The notes beneath the pieces are model-generated. The model had not been told where the DNA came from and did not search any database. It saw only the letters and a list, made by a program, of their open reading frames with translations. This document shows, one piece after another, positions 25,543 to 35,427 of a DNA stretch of 38,796 nucleotides (positions are counted from its first letter, which is position 1; every line of letters starts with the position of its first letter). The DNA comes from Leptolyngbya sp. BC1307 (lineage in GTDB: Bacteria > Cyanobacteriota > Cyanobacteriia > Phormidesmidales > Phormidesmidaceae), in the NCBI RefSeq assembly GCF_002286735.1, contig NZ_NRTA01000037.1, forward strand, positions 1 to 38,796. The letters run 5' to 3'. The translations under genes and the position numbers were made by a program.

Positions 25543-26803
25543 TCACACTGGCGATACTGCTTTGACAACATCGCTAATGATGAAGCGGCTCTCAGGTACT
25601 GTAGGCATCTGTGACAAGCTCACGCTCAGGTCTTGTGGCGGCACTTCATAGGTAATAGAGCGGGTCAAAAACACTAATGTCTTCATCATCAGCACAATGG
25701 TGATCCACTCGCCGGGGCAGCGATGGTTGAGATAAAAGTCACCGCCTCCCTGTGGAATTAGGCTGAAGGGACTGTCTTCCCAGTGACGAAATCGCTCCGG
25801 CTGAAACGTATCAGGATCTTCCCACGCCCGTGCATCGTGGTTGGTGCCATAGAGATCTAATAAAACTCTCCTACCGGCAGGAAAGTGAAAATCCTGCCAG
25901 TCGAAAGCCTGTTTTACCCGAGCTGCGGCAAATGGAAAAAACGGATAAAATCGCCGGACTTCTTGGGTAAATAGCTCCCGGTCATCGTTGTTGCCATCGC
26001 GCAGCTGCTGCCGATATTCTGGGTGCTCGTGCAGGGCTAGGGCAGCGAAGGTCGCGTATCGGGCGATCGCCACTGTCGGCCTGAGCACGTTGATAATTTC
26101 GACAGCCGCAATTTTCTTGTCCATCAGGTTGCCGTCCAAATCACGGTGCTGAGAAATCGCCTGTAGCGCCGTGACTGGATCGCTCTCAGGGGGATGCGAT
26201 CGCACCTTTTCTACCAGAGTTTGAATCCAGCTTTCTGTGCGCTGACGAGCCCGTCTGCCCTGCCAGTGCTTAGGGCCGATTAGACCCCGAGCTGTCGATC
26301 ATCGCGGCCAAATCCTGCGCTCTTTGCGCCACCTCTGCTGCCTCAAGCGGCACCCCTGCCCAGGCGCACACCGCGCGACAAAAAACCGTTCGAGCCTCCG
26401 GGAAAAAGGTCACCCGCTCCATCGTTTCCCACTGTTTTGCGGCGGCTTGACACTGTTCGTCTAGCAGTTTTGCCAGGTCTTCAATCCGCTCGGGGCTCAT
26501 TAAAGCCATAAGCATCTGCTTGCGATGCCGATGAGCCCGGCCGTCTAACCCCTGCACACCGCCCTCGCCGAACAGCGTTTTTTGAGCCCTTTTCGGCGCT
26601 GCCCCCTGACGGGTAAATTTTTCAACGTCGTAAAAAATGCGAGCGGCATCGGCTCCTCTCAGGCAGATAGTTTTTTCAAACAGTAGCCGGGTTTGAAAGA
26701 CATCAGACTGATGGCACTGACAACCTTGAGAGATAAACTGATAGCCGTTGAATGCTAGGGCCAGCGTGCTATCTGGCGCAAAATCGGTGGGAATTTGTGA
26801 CAT
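25543..26803 (-). pseudogene. CYP152-family cytochrome P450 (fatty acid peroxygenase) split by a +1 frameshift
   Basis: Two frames together give a complete CYP152-like enzyme of 419 residues, against 417 for B. subtilis P450-BSbeta. The first frame ends MIDSSGSNRP-stop at 26270. Dropping one base near 26278 makes it continue as GPKHWQGRRAR and on to the end. CYP152 enzymes hydroxylate or decarboxylate fatty acids with H2O2. Present are the INVLRP segment with the carboxylate-binding Arg-Pro, the heme ligand Cys in HRCPGEW, and Gln in GEGGVQGLDG where the alkene-forming OleT has His, pointing to hydroxylation. The start is ATG 26803, or TTG 26818. As sequenced the product would be truncated before the heme Cys. 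A sequencing error is possible because the rest is well preserved. Confidence 0.88.
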
Positions 26804-26942
26804 GAAAACATCTGTCAAGGGGACTCATTAAAGCAATGGGTTAAAGCAATGGGCTGACGCGCCTGCTCAATAGGCACGCCCCCCCAGCTACAACCATAGA
26901 AGCTGAGGGAGCGTTCATAAAGGGAGGGGTCAGGTCGCTCGT

Positions 26943-27458
26943 TTACTGGGTCGTCTGCGTATCGTTGTCGCTTAGACCCAGATTGAAGGCAACTTCGTGA
27001 ACGCCTGCTATTTCCTTGACGGACTCGACGATGTTTTCAGCGGTCGCCCGATCTTCTACCTTGCCAGATAGCCGCACTGAACCATTAGAAACCGCAGCTA
27101 CTATCGTGTCTTCTAGCTGAGGTTCAATTTCATCCAAAATCTCTTGATCGCTAGGCTGATTGCGTACTGTTTTATCAGAGTATTCAATGCCCGAGTAGTG
27201 ACCACCAGTGGGGTCAAGCTTTAACTTTTCCTCAAAGGCTTGCTGCTCCTGATTAATAGCGCTGTCTGAGGTGCCAAGGGCGGCGAGCGGGCCAACTGCA
27301 GACGCCGACTGACTACTCGCAAAGAAGAGAACGATGCCGAGGGCGATCGCACCTGTGAGTCTCTTAGCGCTAAAGTTTCTCAGTACCGTCATCCGTTGAC
27401 TGCAGGCAGTCATCGCTAAAACCCCTGCCAACAGCGTTAGTCCAAACACAACATTCAT
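26943..27458 (-). CDS. BON-domain protein with N-terminal membrane segments
   Basis: A 171-residue protein starting at ATG 27458 with AAGGAG about ten bases upstream. It opens with two hydrophobic stretches (VVFGLTLLAGVLAMTA and GAIALGIVLFFASSQSASA), the second ending in an AxA cleavage-like site, so the rest is likely periplasmic or membrane-anchored. A charged linker leads to a BON domain at about 100-160 (ILDEIEPQLEDTIVAAVSNGSVRLSGKVEDRATAENIVESVKEIAGV), a fold linked to lipid binding and osmotic stress (OsmY). It is 25 bp downstream of the carbinolamine dehydratase gene and likely co-transcribed. Confidence 0.85.
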   Translation of the reverse strand: MNVVFGLTLLAGVLAMTACSQRMTVLRNFSAKRLTGAIALGIVLFFASSQSASAVGPLAALGTSDSAINQEQQAFEEKLKLDPTGGHYSGIEYSDKTVRNQPSDQEILDEIEPQLEDTIVAAVSNGSVRLSGKVEDRATAENIVESVKEIAGVHEVAFNLGLSDNDTQTTQ

Positions 27459-27483
27459 AAAATCGGTCTCCTTAGTTGAAAAT

Positions 27484-27861
27484 TTAAAGCTCAACAGGCT
27501 CAATAGCCCGGATCAAACTTGCCAGCTGATAGGCTCGGTCTGTTTTTGCGGCCATCACAAAGTCATTTCTATGCAGCCATTGGACGGCCTGAGTCCACCA
27601 GGTGACCGTCACTTTACCCCACTCAACAGTCACTGCTGGGTAGTGGTGCTCCTGCTCTGCTATTTTGCTAATATGTTCGGCAAAAGCCAGTGCTCTCTGA
27701 AAATCTGGAAAGTCGTAGGAGCGCTCCAGATGAGGCACACTGGCCTGGTACACAATGCGCCAGTTAGGCACCTCTGCCCTCAGTGTTCTGAGTTCTTCAA
27801 AGGTAGCCTGACTCTTTTCGTCAATGTAGGGCACACACGTTTGCTCAACTAATGCCGTCAT
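27484..27861 (-). CDS. 4a-hydroxytetrahydrobiopterin dehydratase (pterin carbinolamine dehydratase)
   Basis: A 125-residue protein of the PCD/DCoH family, which dehydrates 4a-hydroxytetrahydropterin to recycle the pterin cofactor. The core motif is EHHYP followed by VTVEWGKVTVTWWTQAV and a late Asp (KTDRAYQ). The His pair and Asp are the usual active-site residues, although a Tyr sits between HH and P. Length fits the family with a short N-terminal extension. Cyanobacterial PCD-like proteins have also been linked to photosystem or carboxysome functions, so the true role is open. It starts at ATG 27861 and forms a pair with the BON gene. Confidence 0.85.
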   Translation of the reverse strand: MTALVEQTCVPYIDEKSQATFEELRTLRAEVPNWRIVYQASVPHLERSYDFPDFQRALAFAEHISKIAEQEHHYPAVTVEWGKVTVTWWTQAVQWLHRNDFVMAAKTDRAYQLASLIRAIEPVEL

Positions 27862-28071
27862 CGTTTTTACCTGATTGTTGCTTACCTGAGGGGTGGCAAA
27901 GCCTCAATCTAAAATTAGATTCTGGCACCTGTTCCGCCATCTCTCTAAGGTTGCAGGTCAACCTCAGAGAAAACAAAACTTATTAATATATCTTTCTTCG
28001 CGTGGATAGGGCTGCTCACTGTAAACTTTTTTAACTTTTATCTTTGAGCGCAAACTCTCTCAGCGGCCTGT

Positions 28072-28790
28072 TTACTGCAAAGTCATCGCGCTGCCACCGC
28101 CTCTGCGTACTGGTTCGGCAACCGCTGTTAGCCTGCCGTCGGGGGTGACTGAGATGCCAGTAGCCGCGCCAATCTCTGCCACTGGCTCTAAGAGGTGTTC
28201 TGTAGATAGCTTTTGGCCCAGCGGTGTCTGCTTAAACCCCTGGTCTACCTGAGTGATACCGCTGTTGCGCTGGGAGAGGCGCGGCGCGGCGCTCGCCTCT
28301 GCCAAATCCATCTTAAAATCCACCACATTTACCGCAATACCCAGCACAGTCGTGATAATTGTCGAGCCACCCGGCGACCCAAACGCTAAAGCAGTGCCAT
28401 CTGGGGCAAAGGCTCTCCCGTGGTGCTATCCGGATCGCGAAAGAGATCGGGCATGACGGCTGCGGGGGCTTCTTCCCGGCCATCCAGGGTGACAACGGTA
28501 TCGGTATCGGGCTGATAGATCACCATGAATCCGCCGCCGCCGATGCCCGCAGAAAAAGGCTCTACGACGCCTAGCGCTGCTGCAGTAGCGATCGCTGCAT
28601 CTACCGCGTTACCGCCAGTTTTTAATATATCTATGCCGATCTGCGTGGCCCGAGCATCGACGCTGGCCACTGCGCCCCCAGTGCCAGTAGCAACGTAGCC
28701 GGTTTGTGACTGAGCAGGCAGATGCCAGGGGAAAGCAATCGCCGCGACCAAGCAAAATCCCAAACAGGCAATCAGCAGTCGGCGGTTCAT
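28072..28790 (-). pseudogene. ggt: Gamma-glutamyltransferase with a large internal deletion
   Basis: The N-terminal 125 residues (signal peptide, then VASVDARATQIGIDILKTGGNAVDAAIA and AGIGGGGFMVIY) are those of periplasmic gamma-glutamyltransferase, which cleaves glutathione. After FRDPDSTTGEPL the sequence jumps to the end of the small subunit in another frame (FAPDGTALAFGSPGGSTIITT through RRGGGSAMTL). The family is about 550-580 residues, so roughly 340 are missing, including the Thr nucleophile of the self-cleavage site. The junction at about 28400-28410 reads CCTTTGCCCC, which may be a microhomology between the two ends. The remaining frame is shifted and stops at 28386. It cannot be active. 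Confidence 0.88.
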
Positions 28791-28856
28791 AGGGGCCCTC
28801 AGCTTTGACTGGGATTTGACTGAAATCTGGGAATTTGGAATTTGGGAGATAAAAGG

Positions 28857-30011
28857 CTAAGGGCAGACCGGCATCTGCGCGGCTGTTTTCACTTCGCCGT
28901 ATAGCGTGTCTCTTTGTTTTGCAGGCCGGTTGAGCGTGGCGATCGCCCCCATCAGATCCGCCTCAGACTGACAGGTGCCGCCGGTTGCCCCCGCCATTGA
29001 AGTGATATGCTCTTCCATGAGGGTGCCGCCAATGTCATTACAGCCCCATCGCAGCGCCTCGGTCGCCCCGGCTAGCCCTAGCTTCACCCAGCTTGGCTGA
29101 TGGTTGACAATCCAATTGCCCAAAAAGATTCTCGCCACCGCCGTCAGCAGCAGCGCATCGGCCAGCACCGGCTGATCGCGCCCTACCCGGCGACGCAGAG
29201 ACTTGGGCGCTTCTTGGCCGACGAACGGTAGCAAGATGAATTCGGAAATGCCCGAATAGCCTGCGGCAAGAGATTTTTGTTGGAGCGATCGCAACAGCTC
29301 TAAATGCTTCACCTGCTGTTCGACCGTCTCAATATGACCCGAGAGCATCGTACTGGTCGTCGGCAACCCAATCTTATGAGCTAGTCCTACAATCTCCAGC
29401 CATTCTGCCGCTGTTGTTTTTTCTGGGCAAAGTATCCGCCGCACGCTGTCATCGAGCACTTCTGCCGCTGTTCCTGGCAGTGACCCGACGCCGACCTCTC
29501 GCAGTGCCACCAGTACCGCCTCCAGGCTCAGCCCATCTTCTCTGGCAATAAACTGCACCTCCTGCGGAGAGAAAGCGTGAACATGCAGCCGGGGGGATGC
29601 CGTCTTAATGGTCTCTACGAGCTTGCAGTAATAGGCCAGGGAAGTGCCGTTAATCTTCGCCTCAGGGTTTAGCCCGCCCTGCATACAGACTTCTGTTGCC
29701 CCTAGTGTCGCCGCCTCTGTTGCCTTTTCTAAAATGCCGCTCCAGTCTACCCAGTAAGCTCCGGGCTGATTTGCATCCCGACGGAATGCGCAAAAGCTAC
29801 AGTGTTGCTCGCAGATATTGGTGTAGTTAATATTGCGGTTGAGCACATAGGTCACCGTCTCGCCTACCTGCCGCCTTCTGAGTGCGTCTGCTGTCGCTCG
29901 GATGGCCTCCCTCTCCGCTGGCTCTCTGACCTGTAGCAGCGCTATGCCCTCTGCTACAGAAATATCTTTTCCTAAAAGCGATCGCTCTAAAATCTGTTCA
30001 ATCACTGACAT
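28857..30011 (-). CDS. cofH: FO synthase subunit 2 (5-amino-6-(D-ribitylamino)uracil--L-tyrosine 4-hydroxyphenyl transferase)
   Basis: A 384-residue radical SAM enzyme. CofH joins tyrosine-derived 4-hydroxybenzyl to 5-amino-6-ribitylaminouracil; with CofG this gives FO, the deazaflavin chromophore of F420 and of cyanobacterial photolyases. The cluster motif Cx3Cx2C is CEQHCSFC, with NINYTNIC before it; [10 protein letters not shown] and HAFSPQEV are CofH signatures. ATG 30011 gives a family-like start; a GTG at 30020 with AGG upstream is the alternative. No cofG is in this window, so it must lie elsewhere. It follows the gamma-glutamylcyclotransferase on the same strand by about 50 bp. Confidence 0.93.
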   Translation of the reverse strand: MSVIEQILERSLLGKDISVAEGIALLQVREPAEREAIRATADALRRRQVGETVTYVLNRNINYTNICEQHCSFCAFRRDANQPGAYWVDWSGILEKATEAATLGATEVCMQGGLNPEAKINGTSLAYYCKLVETIKTASPRLHVHAFSPQEVQFIAREDGLSLEAVLVALREVGVGSLPGTAAEVLDDSVRRILCPEKTTAAEWLEIVGLAHKIGLPTTSTMLSGHIETVEQQVKHLELLRSLQQKSLAAGYSGISEFILLPFVGQEAPKSLRRRVGRDQPVLADALLLTAVARIFLGNWIVNHQPSWVKLGLAGATEALRWGCNDIGGTLMEEHITSMAGATGGTCQSEADLMGAIATLNRPAKQRDTLYGEVKTAAQMPVCP

Positions 30012-30061
30012 TTGCCACACAATACCTATTCACCATCCTACTAGATGGCAACTCAGCCTGT

Positions 30062-30562
30062 TTAGCTAGCTTCGGTGTCGGCCCCAGTGTCGGTAAATTT
30101 GGCAGAGAGGCGCGATCGCCAGTCACCGCCCGGCAGATAAACGCCGCCCTGTTTGCACACCTGCTCAGCGCTCATCTGATAGACCCAGGCCATTTGCAAT
30201 GTTTCGTACTCAGGGGTAAATATTTGTGCCTGGCGGCGCTGATAGTCGCCATCGGGGGTAACGGCATCGCTCACATAGCCTTCCAACGCATCCAAACGTC
30301 GCAAAATATCTTCACAAGTAGCCGCGCTTTGGCAAAACTCCAGCAGATAGCCTTTTACCCAGTCATGCCCAGCAGTCATTGCCGGATAGCCCATCTGGGG
30401 AAAGTCATAGAGCTGGCCTCGCACCGCAGCGGGGATGGCGTTAGTCAGATAGTTGCCACAATACTCGCGATGGTAGCGACCGCCCGGCATCAGCGTGCCG
30501 TAAACAAAAACCCGCAGCTCATCTGGTTCAAAGCTGTCCATACCCCTCTCAAATTTCATCAT
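30062..30562 (-). CDS. Gamma-glutamylcyclotransferase-family protein
   Basis: A 166-residue protein with the GGCT fold: substrate loop [11 protein letters not shown] at about residues 18-28, and the catalytic Glu in RRLDALEGY near residue 95. Such enzymes release 5-oxoproline from gamma-glutamyl peptides, although many YtfP/GGCT-like members have other or unknown substrates. It starts at ATG 30562 (30559 and 30541 are also possible). It is divergent from leuS with about 80 bp between starts. Its neighbour ggt, which would feed the same gamma-glutamyl cycle, is destroyed. Confidence 0.85.
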   Translation of the reverse strand: MMKFERGMDSFEPDELRVFVYGTLMPGGRYHREYCGNYLTNAIPAAVRGQLYDFPQMGYPAMTAGHDWVKGYLLEFCQSAATCEDILRRLDALEGYVSDAVTPDGDYQRRQAQIFTPEYETLQMAWVYQMSAEQVCKQGGVYLPGGDWRSRLSAKFTDTGADTEAS

Positions 30563-30643
30563 CTAAATATCTATGGCGCATATCTAAACTTCAATTCGCC
30601 CACTAAAATATATAGTTTGAACCAGCAAGGGAATACGAAAGGC

Positions 30644-33244
30644 GTGGAATTGCGATATAGCCCAGCAGAAATTGAAGCAAAATGGCAGGCATATTGGGCC
30701 AAAAACGGCGTAGATAAAACCCCCGACGCAGACGATGGCGCTAAAAAATTCTACGCCCTGTCGATGTTCCCCTACCCTTCCGGCGACCTGCACATGGGGC
30801 ATGTGCGCAACTACACCATCACCGATGTGATCGCCCGAGTCCGCCGGATGCAGGGCTACCGCGTGCTTCACCCGATGGGCTGGGATGCCTTTGGCCTGCC
30901 TGCTGAAAATGCCGCCATTAAGCGCGGCGTCCCCCCCGCCGAATGGACGCTCAAAAATATTGCCCAAATGCGTGAGCAGCTCAAAAGCCTGGGGCTCTCT
31001 TACGACTGGGACCGGGAAGTCGCCACCTGCTTGCCTAACTACTACCACTGGACTCAGTGGATCTTCTTGCAGTTTTTTGATGCGGGCCTCGCCTACCAAA
31101 AAGAAGCGGCAGTCAACTGGGACCCGATTGATCAGACCGTACTCGCCAATGAACAGGTAGATAGTGAGGGCCGCTCCTGGCGCTCAGGCGCGAAAGTGGA
31201 GCGCAAGCTGCTGCGCCAGTGGTTCTTCAAAATCACCGCCTACGCCGAACAGCTCCTGACTGACTTAGATAAGCTGCCCGGCTGGCCAGAGCGGGTAAAA
31301 ACCATGCAGGCCAACTGGATTGGCAAATCCACAGGCGCTCAGGTCACTTTTAAAACTGAATCAGATGATGAGCTGGTGATCTACACCACTCGCCCCGACA
31401 CCCTCTGGGGCGCGACCTTTATGGTGCTTTCTCCCGAGCATCCGCTGATGGAAAAGCTCACGACAAAACCACAGTCTAAAGCCGTAGAAGCCTATCAGGA
31501 GGCTGCTGCCAACCTCAGCACGATTGATAGGACGGCGGAAGGCCGAGAAAAAACCGGCGTCTGGACGGGCAGCTACGCCATTAATCCGGTCAATGGCGAA
31601 AAAATCCCGATCTGGACAGCCGACTACGTGATGATGGATTACGGCACGGGCGCAATTATGGCGGTGCCTGCTCACGACCAGCGAGATTTTGCATTTGCCC
31701 GTAAGTTTGAGTTGCCGATCAAAGCGGTGATTCAGCCAGAAGGCGAGTCGCTGGGCGCAGAGGCCATGGATGTAGCCTACGCGGGGGCTGGGGTGATGGT
31801 TCACTCTGGGCCTTTGGACGGTGTGATGGCTGGGAAAGGAGAAGGGGAGAGTGTGGAAGGGGCGATCGCCTACCTGGAAAAAAACAATCTTGGTCAAGGC
31901 ACTACTAACTACCGGCTGCGCGACTGGCTCGTCTCTCGTCAGCGCTACTGGGGAGCCCCGATCCCGATTATCCACTGCTCCCACTGCGGCACCGTCCCCG
32001 TGCCTACCGCAGATCTGCCGGTTAAGCTGCCCGACGATGTCGAGTTCACCGGCAAAGGCGCGTCGCCCCTGTCAAAAATGGCCGACTGGGTAAACGTACC
32101 CTGCCCCAACTGCCAGGCCGACGCCAAACGCGAAACCGATACCATGGACACCTTTCTTGACTCGTCCTGGTACTTTTTGCGCTACGCCGATGCCAATAAT
32201 CCAGAAGCTGCCTTTACCCCCGATCGAGTGAATGACTGGCTGCCGGTTGACCAGTACGTCGGCGGTATTGAGCACGCTATTTTGCATTTGCTCTACTCGC
32301 GCTTTTTTACCAAAGTCCTTAGAGATCGCGGATTTTTGAACTTCGATGAGCCTTTTCAGCGGCTGCTCACTCAGGGCATGGTGCAGGCCATCACCTACAA
32401 AAATACTGAAGGCCAATTCTTTGTTCCAGCAGATATCGCTGATTTAGATAGTCCTACCGATCCTGAAACCGGCGACGCGCTACAGGTGTCTTACGAAAAG
32501 ATGTCTAAGTCTAAGTTCAACGGCGTTCCTCCCGCCGAAGTGCTGGCAAAATACGGGGCTGACACCGCTCGCATGTTCATCCTCTTCAAATCGCCACCCG
32601 AAAAAGATCTGGAGTGGGACGACGCGGATGTGGAAGGGCAGTATCGCTTTCTCAACCGGGTTTGGCGTGCCGTGATGGAGTTTGCGCAGTCTGACGGTGT
32701 CAGCGCTCTTAAAGCAATTGACGGTATTCAACAAAGCGATCTCAGCAAGGCCGACAAAGCCCTGCGCCGCGCCACCCACACCGCCATCAAAGAAATCACT
32801 GAAGACATTGAAGGCGACTATCAGTTCAATACAGCCGTTTCTGAGCTGATGAAGCTTAGCAATGCCATTAACGAAGCTGCCGATAAAACGTCGCCTGCTT
32901 TTGCCGAGAGCATTTGCACATTGGTTCGCTTGATTGCGCCATTTGCGCCTCACATTGCCGAAGAGCTGTGGTCCTATTTGGGATCTGACCCAGGCGAAGG
33001 CTCCGTTCACCAGCAGCCCTGGCCTCAGCTAGACCCGGCTGCGCTAGTCGCCGATGAAATCACGCTAGTCATTCAGATCATGGGCAAAACCCGGGGTACC
33101 TTGCAAGTCCCGGCTGGGGCTGACAAAGCCGCGTTAGAGACATACGCCCGCGAGTCAGAAATCGCCCAGCGCTATCTAGCGGGTAAAGAGATTAAAAAAG
33201 TAATCGTCGTCCCCGGCAAACTGGTCAACTTCGTAGCTGTGTAA
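30644..33244 (+). CDS. leuS: Leucyl-tRNA synthetase
   Basis: An 866-residue class I aminoacyl-tRNA synthetase that charges tRNA-Leu. The start is GTG 30644 ([15 protein letters not shown]), which has AAGGGAA about ten bases upstream; the open frame runs further up but only as an antisense shadow of the cyclotransferase. HIGH-type motif [14 protein letters not shown] is near residue 45-58 and KMSKSKFNG near 620. The CP1 editing domain (about 220-420) carries [11 protein letters not shown] and the [16 protein letters not shown] editing site, and the zinc-type CSHCG...CPNC hairpin is present at about 445-490. Complete and apparently functional; essential gene. Confidence 0.97.
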   Translation: MELRYSPAEIEAKWQAYWAKNGVDKTPDADDGAKKFYALSMFPYPSGDLHMGHVRNYTITDVIARVRRMQGYRVLHPMGWDAFGLPAENAAIKRGVPPAEWTLKNIAQMREQLKSLGLSYDWDREVATCLPNYYHWTQWIFLQFFDAGLAYQKEAAVNWDPIDQTVLANEQVDSEGRSWRSGAKVERKLLRQWFFKITAYAEQLLTDLDKLPGWPERVKTMQANWIGKSTGAQVTFKTESDDELVIYTTRPDTLWGATFMVLSPEHPLMEKLTTKPQSKAVEAYQEAAANLSTIDRTAEGREKTGVWTGSYAINPVNGEKIPIWTADYVMMDYGTGAIMAVPAHDQRDFAFARKFELPIKAVIQPEGESLGAEAMDVAYAGAGVMVHSGPLDGVMAGKGEGESVEGAIAYLEKNNLGQGTTNYRLRDWLVSRQRYWGAPIPIIHCSHCGTVPVPTADLPVKLPDDVEFTGKGASPLSKMADWVNVPCPNCQADAKRETDTMDTFLDSSWYFLRYADANNPEAAFTPDRVNDWLPVDQYVGGIEHAILHLLYSRFFTKVLRDRGFLNFDEPFQRLLTQGMVQAITYKNTEGQFFVPADIADLDSPTDPETGDALQVSYEKMSKSKFNGVPPAEVLAKYGADTARMFILFKSPPEKDLEWDDADVEGQYRFLNRVWRAVMEFAQSDGVSALKAIDGIQQSDLSKADKALRRATHTAIKEITEDIEGDYQFNTAVSELMKLSNAINEAADKTSPAFAESICTLVRLIAPFAPHIAEELWSYLGSDPGEGSVHQQPWPQLDPAALVADEITLVIQIMGKTRGTLQVPAGADKAALETYARESEIAQRYLAGKEIKKVIVVPGKLVNFVAV

Positions 33245-33454
33245 CCTATTCAAAATAATCCTTCAGAGCAGCCAGGCATCTTTTTATACCTGCTGGAGTC
33301 ATAAGCACTGTGATAAACCGGGTATGGAGTAACTTTAGATACTAATTTTCGCCAATAGAGGTATGAAAGCTTACAGAAATGTTTAGCAGGATGCGTATCG
33401 AAACCTGAGATATTCCTGGTAGAATTTCGGTGAAGACATATAGGATTCCTCCGC

Positions 33455-34213
33455 ATGGGTTCCCTAACCACAGCGCCCGCCCCTACAGACGTTCGGATCG
33501 GGCTCGGTAAGGTTTTACTGGTAGAAGACGAAGCCCTGATTCGCGAAACCGTTGCGCTGTCCCTGGCCGACGAAGGATTTGAAGTATTAGTTGCCGATAA
33601 CGGTCAGCGGGCTTTAGAGATGCTGCTTGGCGCTCCTGATCGGGGTAAGAGTGCGATCGCTGACATTAGCCTGGTCATTTTAGACCTGATGCTGCCCGGC
33701 ATGAACGGCCTGGATCTGTGCCGTCTTGTCCGCCACCAGGGTATGGACATGCCAATCTTAATTCTGAGCGCTAAGGGCACTGAAACTGACCGGGTGGTTG
33801 GCCTCGAAGTCGGCGCGGATGACTATTTGACCAAGCCTTTTGGCATGAGAGAGCTGATTGCCCGCTGCCGGGCTTTGCTCAGACGCTATCAGTCGAAGGC
33901 CAAGCAAGACGATAAATCGGTGATGAAGTTTGAAGACATCGCTCTGCACACCGACGAGTGCCGCGTCTTTTTGGCAGGTGGGGAAATCAATCTTTCACCC
34001 AAAGAATTCAAGATCTTAGAGCTGCTGATCAGTCAGCCCAAGCGAGTATGGTCTCGCGATCAGATCATCGATCAGGTTTGGGGCTACGACTTTATGGGCG
34101 ACAACAAGACGGTAGATGTTCACATCCGCTGGCTGCGCGAAAAGCTAGAAGAAAACCCTAGCCACCCAGAGTATCTCAAAACCGTTCGCGGCTTTGGCTA
34201 TCGTTTGGGTTAA
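33455..34213 (+). CDS. OmpR/PhoB-family response regulator
   Basis: A 252-residue transcription factor. The receiver (about 18-140) has EDE in LLVEDEALI, phospho-acceptor Asp in LVILDLMLPGMNG, Ser in LILSAKG and the Lys in DDYLTKPFGM. The C-terminal winged helix (about 155-252) contains LSPKEFKILELLISQPKRVWSR and DVHIRWLREKLEENP. The long loop RGKSAIADISL before the acceptor resembles cyanobacterial SphR-like (phosphate) regulators, but I do not commit to a name. ATG 33455 has AGGA about nine bases upstream. No kinase gene is adjacent. It belongs to the class that could bind the TGAAAC repeats at the mnt genes, but nothing links them directly. Confidence 0.88.
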   Translation: MGSLTTAPAPTDVRIGLGKVLLVEDEALIRETVALSLADEGFEVLVADNGQRALEMLLGAPDRGKSAIADISLVILDLMLPGMNGLDLCRLVRHQGMDMPILILSAKGTETDRVVGLEVGADDYLTKPFGMRELIARCRALLRRYQSKAKQDDKSVMKFEDIALHTDECRVFLAGGEINLSPKEFKILELLISQPKRVWSRDQIIDQVWGYDFMGDNKTVDVHIRWLREKLEENPSHPEYLKTVRGFGYRLG

Positions 34214-34262
34214 GGGCATCAGCTAGACTTCGATAGAATAGACAGCAAGAGTCGTAACGACG

Positions 34263-34606
34263 ATGAACTATCCTCACATCCAGAAGGGCGCAGAGCCGGA
34301 CAATGCTACTACATTCAAAATCAGCCTTTGGTCAAAGGCCGTAACGTAGACTTTGCTATCGATCCGCCGCCTGATCTGGTCGTGGAAGTGGATATTACTC
34401 ATACAGATATTCGCAAAAATCAGTTTTATGCCAGCTTAGGTGTGCCTGAGTTTTGGCGATTTAACGGAAAAGTGTGGCGAATCTATCAGTTGCAGGCTGG
34501 CGTTTATGTAGAAGTCGGGAGTAGCCCAACGTTTCCTACTGTAGAGAAAGCTCAGCTTTACAGCTTTCTAGAGGCTGCTAAAGAGGACGAAATCGAGGCT
34601 GTCGCA
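34263..34606 (+). pseudogene. Uma2-type endonuclease remnant 1
   Basis: A C-terminal part of a Uma2-family (DUF820, PD-(D/E)xK fold) protein. HIQKGAEPDN is in one frame; after a missing base near 34304 it continues as CYYIQNQPLVKGRNVDF in the next. PPPDLVVEVDI holds the nuclease-type Asp/Glu pair, and VPEFWRFNGKVWRIYQL follows. The N-terminal half is gone and the 3' end runs directly into transposase sequence at about 34605. So it is frameshifted and cut at both ends. Confidence 0.78.
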
Positions 34607-35127
34607 CGGAATTATGTACGTCGTGGTTCAAGGCTGTAAATGGCGCGACCTGCCTGGCGACTTGCCGCCTTGGTCAACGGTATACGCTTACTTTCGCAAC
34701 TGGCGCAATGATGGCACCTGGCTAGCTATTCATGACCGCTTGCGCAGTTGGGAGAGAGTCAGTCGCGGTCGCCAGGAAAGCCCATCTGAGGCGATTGTTG
34801 ACTCTCAAAGCGTGCCAACCGCGACGATGGTGCATGAGGCGGTGGGCTACGACGTAGCCAAACAGACCAAACGCTGGGATTAGTGCTGCGAGTTGTCGTC
34901 ACGGCTGCGAGTATGCCTGAACGGGCAGGCGGCAAACAAGTGCTCACTCGTGTCCATCAGATGGGTAAAGCGGTGTCTCGGCTGTCGCTGATTTGGGCTG
35001 ATGGGGGCTATAGCGGCCAGCCTTTCTTAAGATGGGTGATGGATAGCTTCCGATGGATTGTTCAAGTTGTGCTCAGACCCAAACAGGCGAAAGGATTCAC
35101 GCTACTCAAAAAGCGCTGGGTGGTGGA
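34607..35127 (+). mobile_element. IS5-type transposase remnant
   Basis: Two frames give pieces of an IS5-family (DDE) transposase: GIMYVVVQGCKWRDLPGDLP through YDVAKQTK (34607 to about 34872), then GLVLRVVVTAASMPERAGGK through TLLKKRWVV (about 34879-35127). The DDE parts IVDSQSVPTA and LIWADGGYSG are visible. The start, about nine to ten residues in the middle (where GRKRHVTVDT is usual) and the end with the final Glu region are deleted. I find no terminal inverted repeats. Immobile relic. Confidence 0.85.
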
Positions 35128-35188
35128 TGTGATTCATTAGAGATCAGGTATGCTCTTGACGGCTAAGCTATGTTAATATCTTAAACAA

Positions 35189-35342
35189 CGAAGGGGAGTA
35201 GCTTTAAGACTCTCTAGTATCTCCTAAGGTGATATTTTCTATAGCGTCCTTTGTCTGAGTCAACATACTGGCGATGAGCCTGGTTCAGACGGTAAATTAG
35301 AAGCACTTTAAATCAGTCTTCTAGTTTGCAAGCAAGACCTTC
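35189..35342 (+). promoter_or_regulatory. yybP-ykoY manganese riboswitch
   Basis: The hallmark segments of the yybP-ykoY class are present in order: GAAGGGGAGTAGC (from 35190), GAGTCAACATACTGGC (35258-35273) and AGCAAGACCTTC (35331-35342). P1 pairs GAAGG (35190-35194) with CCTTC (35338-35342). GACTC (35208-35212) with GAGTC (35258-35262) forms an inner stem, and TAGAAG (35298-35303) with CTTCTA (35318-35323) another. The class binds Mn2+ and turns on manganese-export genes. It lies 86 bp before the mnx start codon in the right orientation. Confidence 0.93.
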
Positions 35343-35374
35343 ACTAAGTCCACGGTTAAGTGGGCCTGGTGAAG
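35339..35374 (+). promoter_or_regulatory. Expression-platform hairpin competing with riboswitch P1
   Basis: CTTCACTAAGTCCAC (35339-35353), loop GGTTAA, and GTGGGCCTGGTGAAG (35360-35374) form a 15-bp stem with one A-C mismatch and two G-T pairs. Its 5' arm uses CTTC, which is also the 3' arm of P1, so the two are mutually exclusive. There is no T-run after it, so it is not a classical intrinsic terminator. Translational or Rho-type control is more likely. Confidence 0.65.
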
Positions 35375-35427
35375 TGTGCTCAAACCTCCATCATGCCTGC
35401 CCATCCGACACGTTGCTAGAGCAGAGC

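Noticed and set aside
30194-30643. Long N-terminal extension of the leuS frame
   Set aside because: It is antisense to the gamma-glutamylcyclotransferase and unlike any LeuRS N-terminus; GTG 30644 gives the family start.
32072-33010. Open frames on the minus strand inside leuS
   Set aside because: Antisense shadows of a conserved gene; no motifs or ribosome sites.
33245-33454. Terminator or small RNA after leuS
   Set aside because: The CCAGG/CCTGCTGG pairing around a T-rich loop is imperfect and not followed by a T-run.
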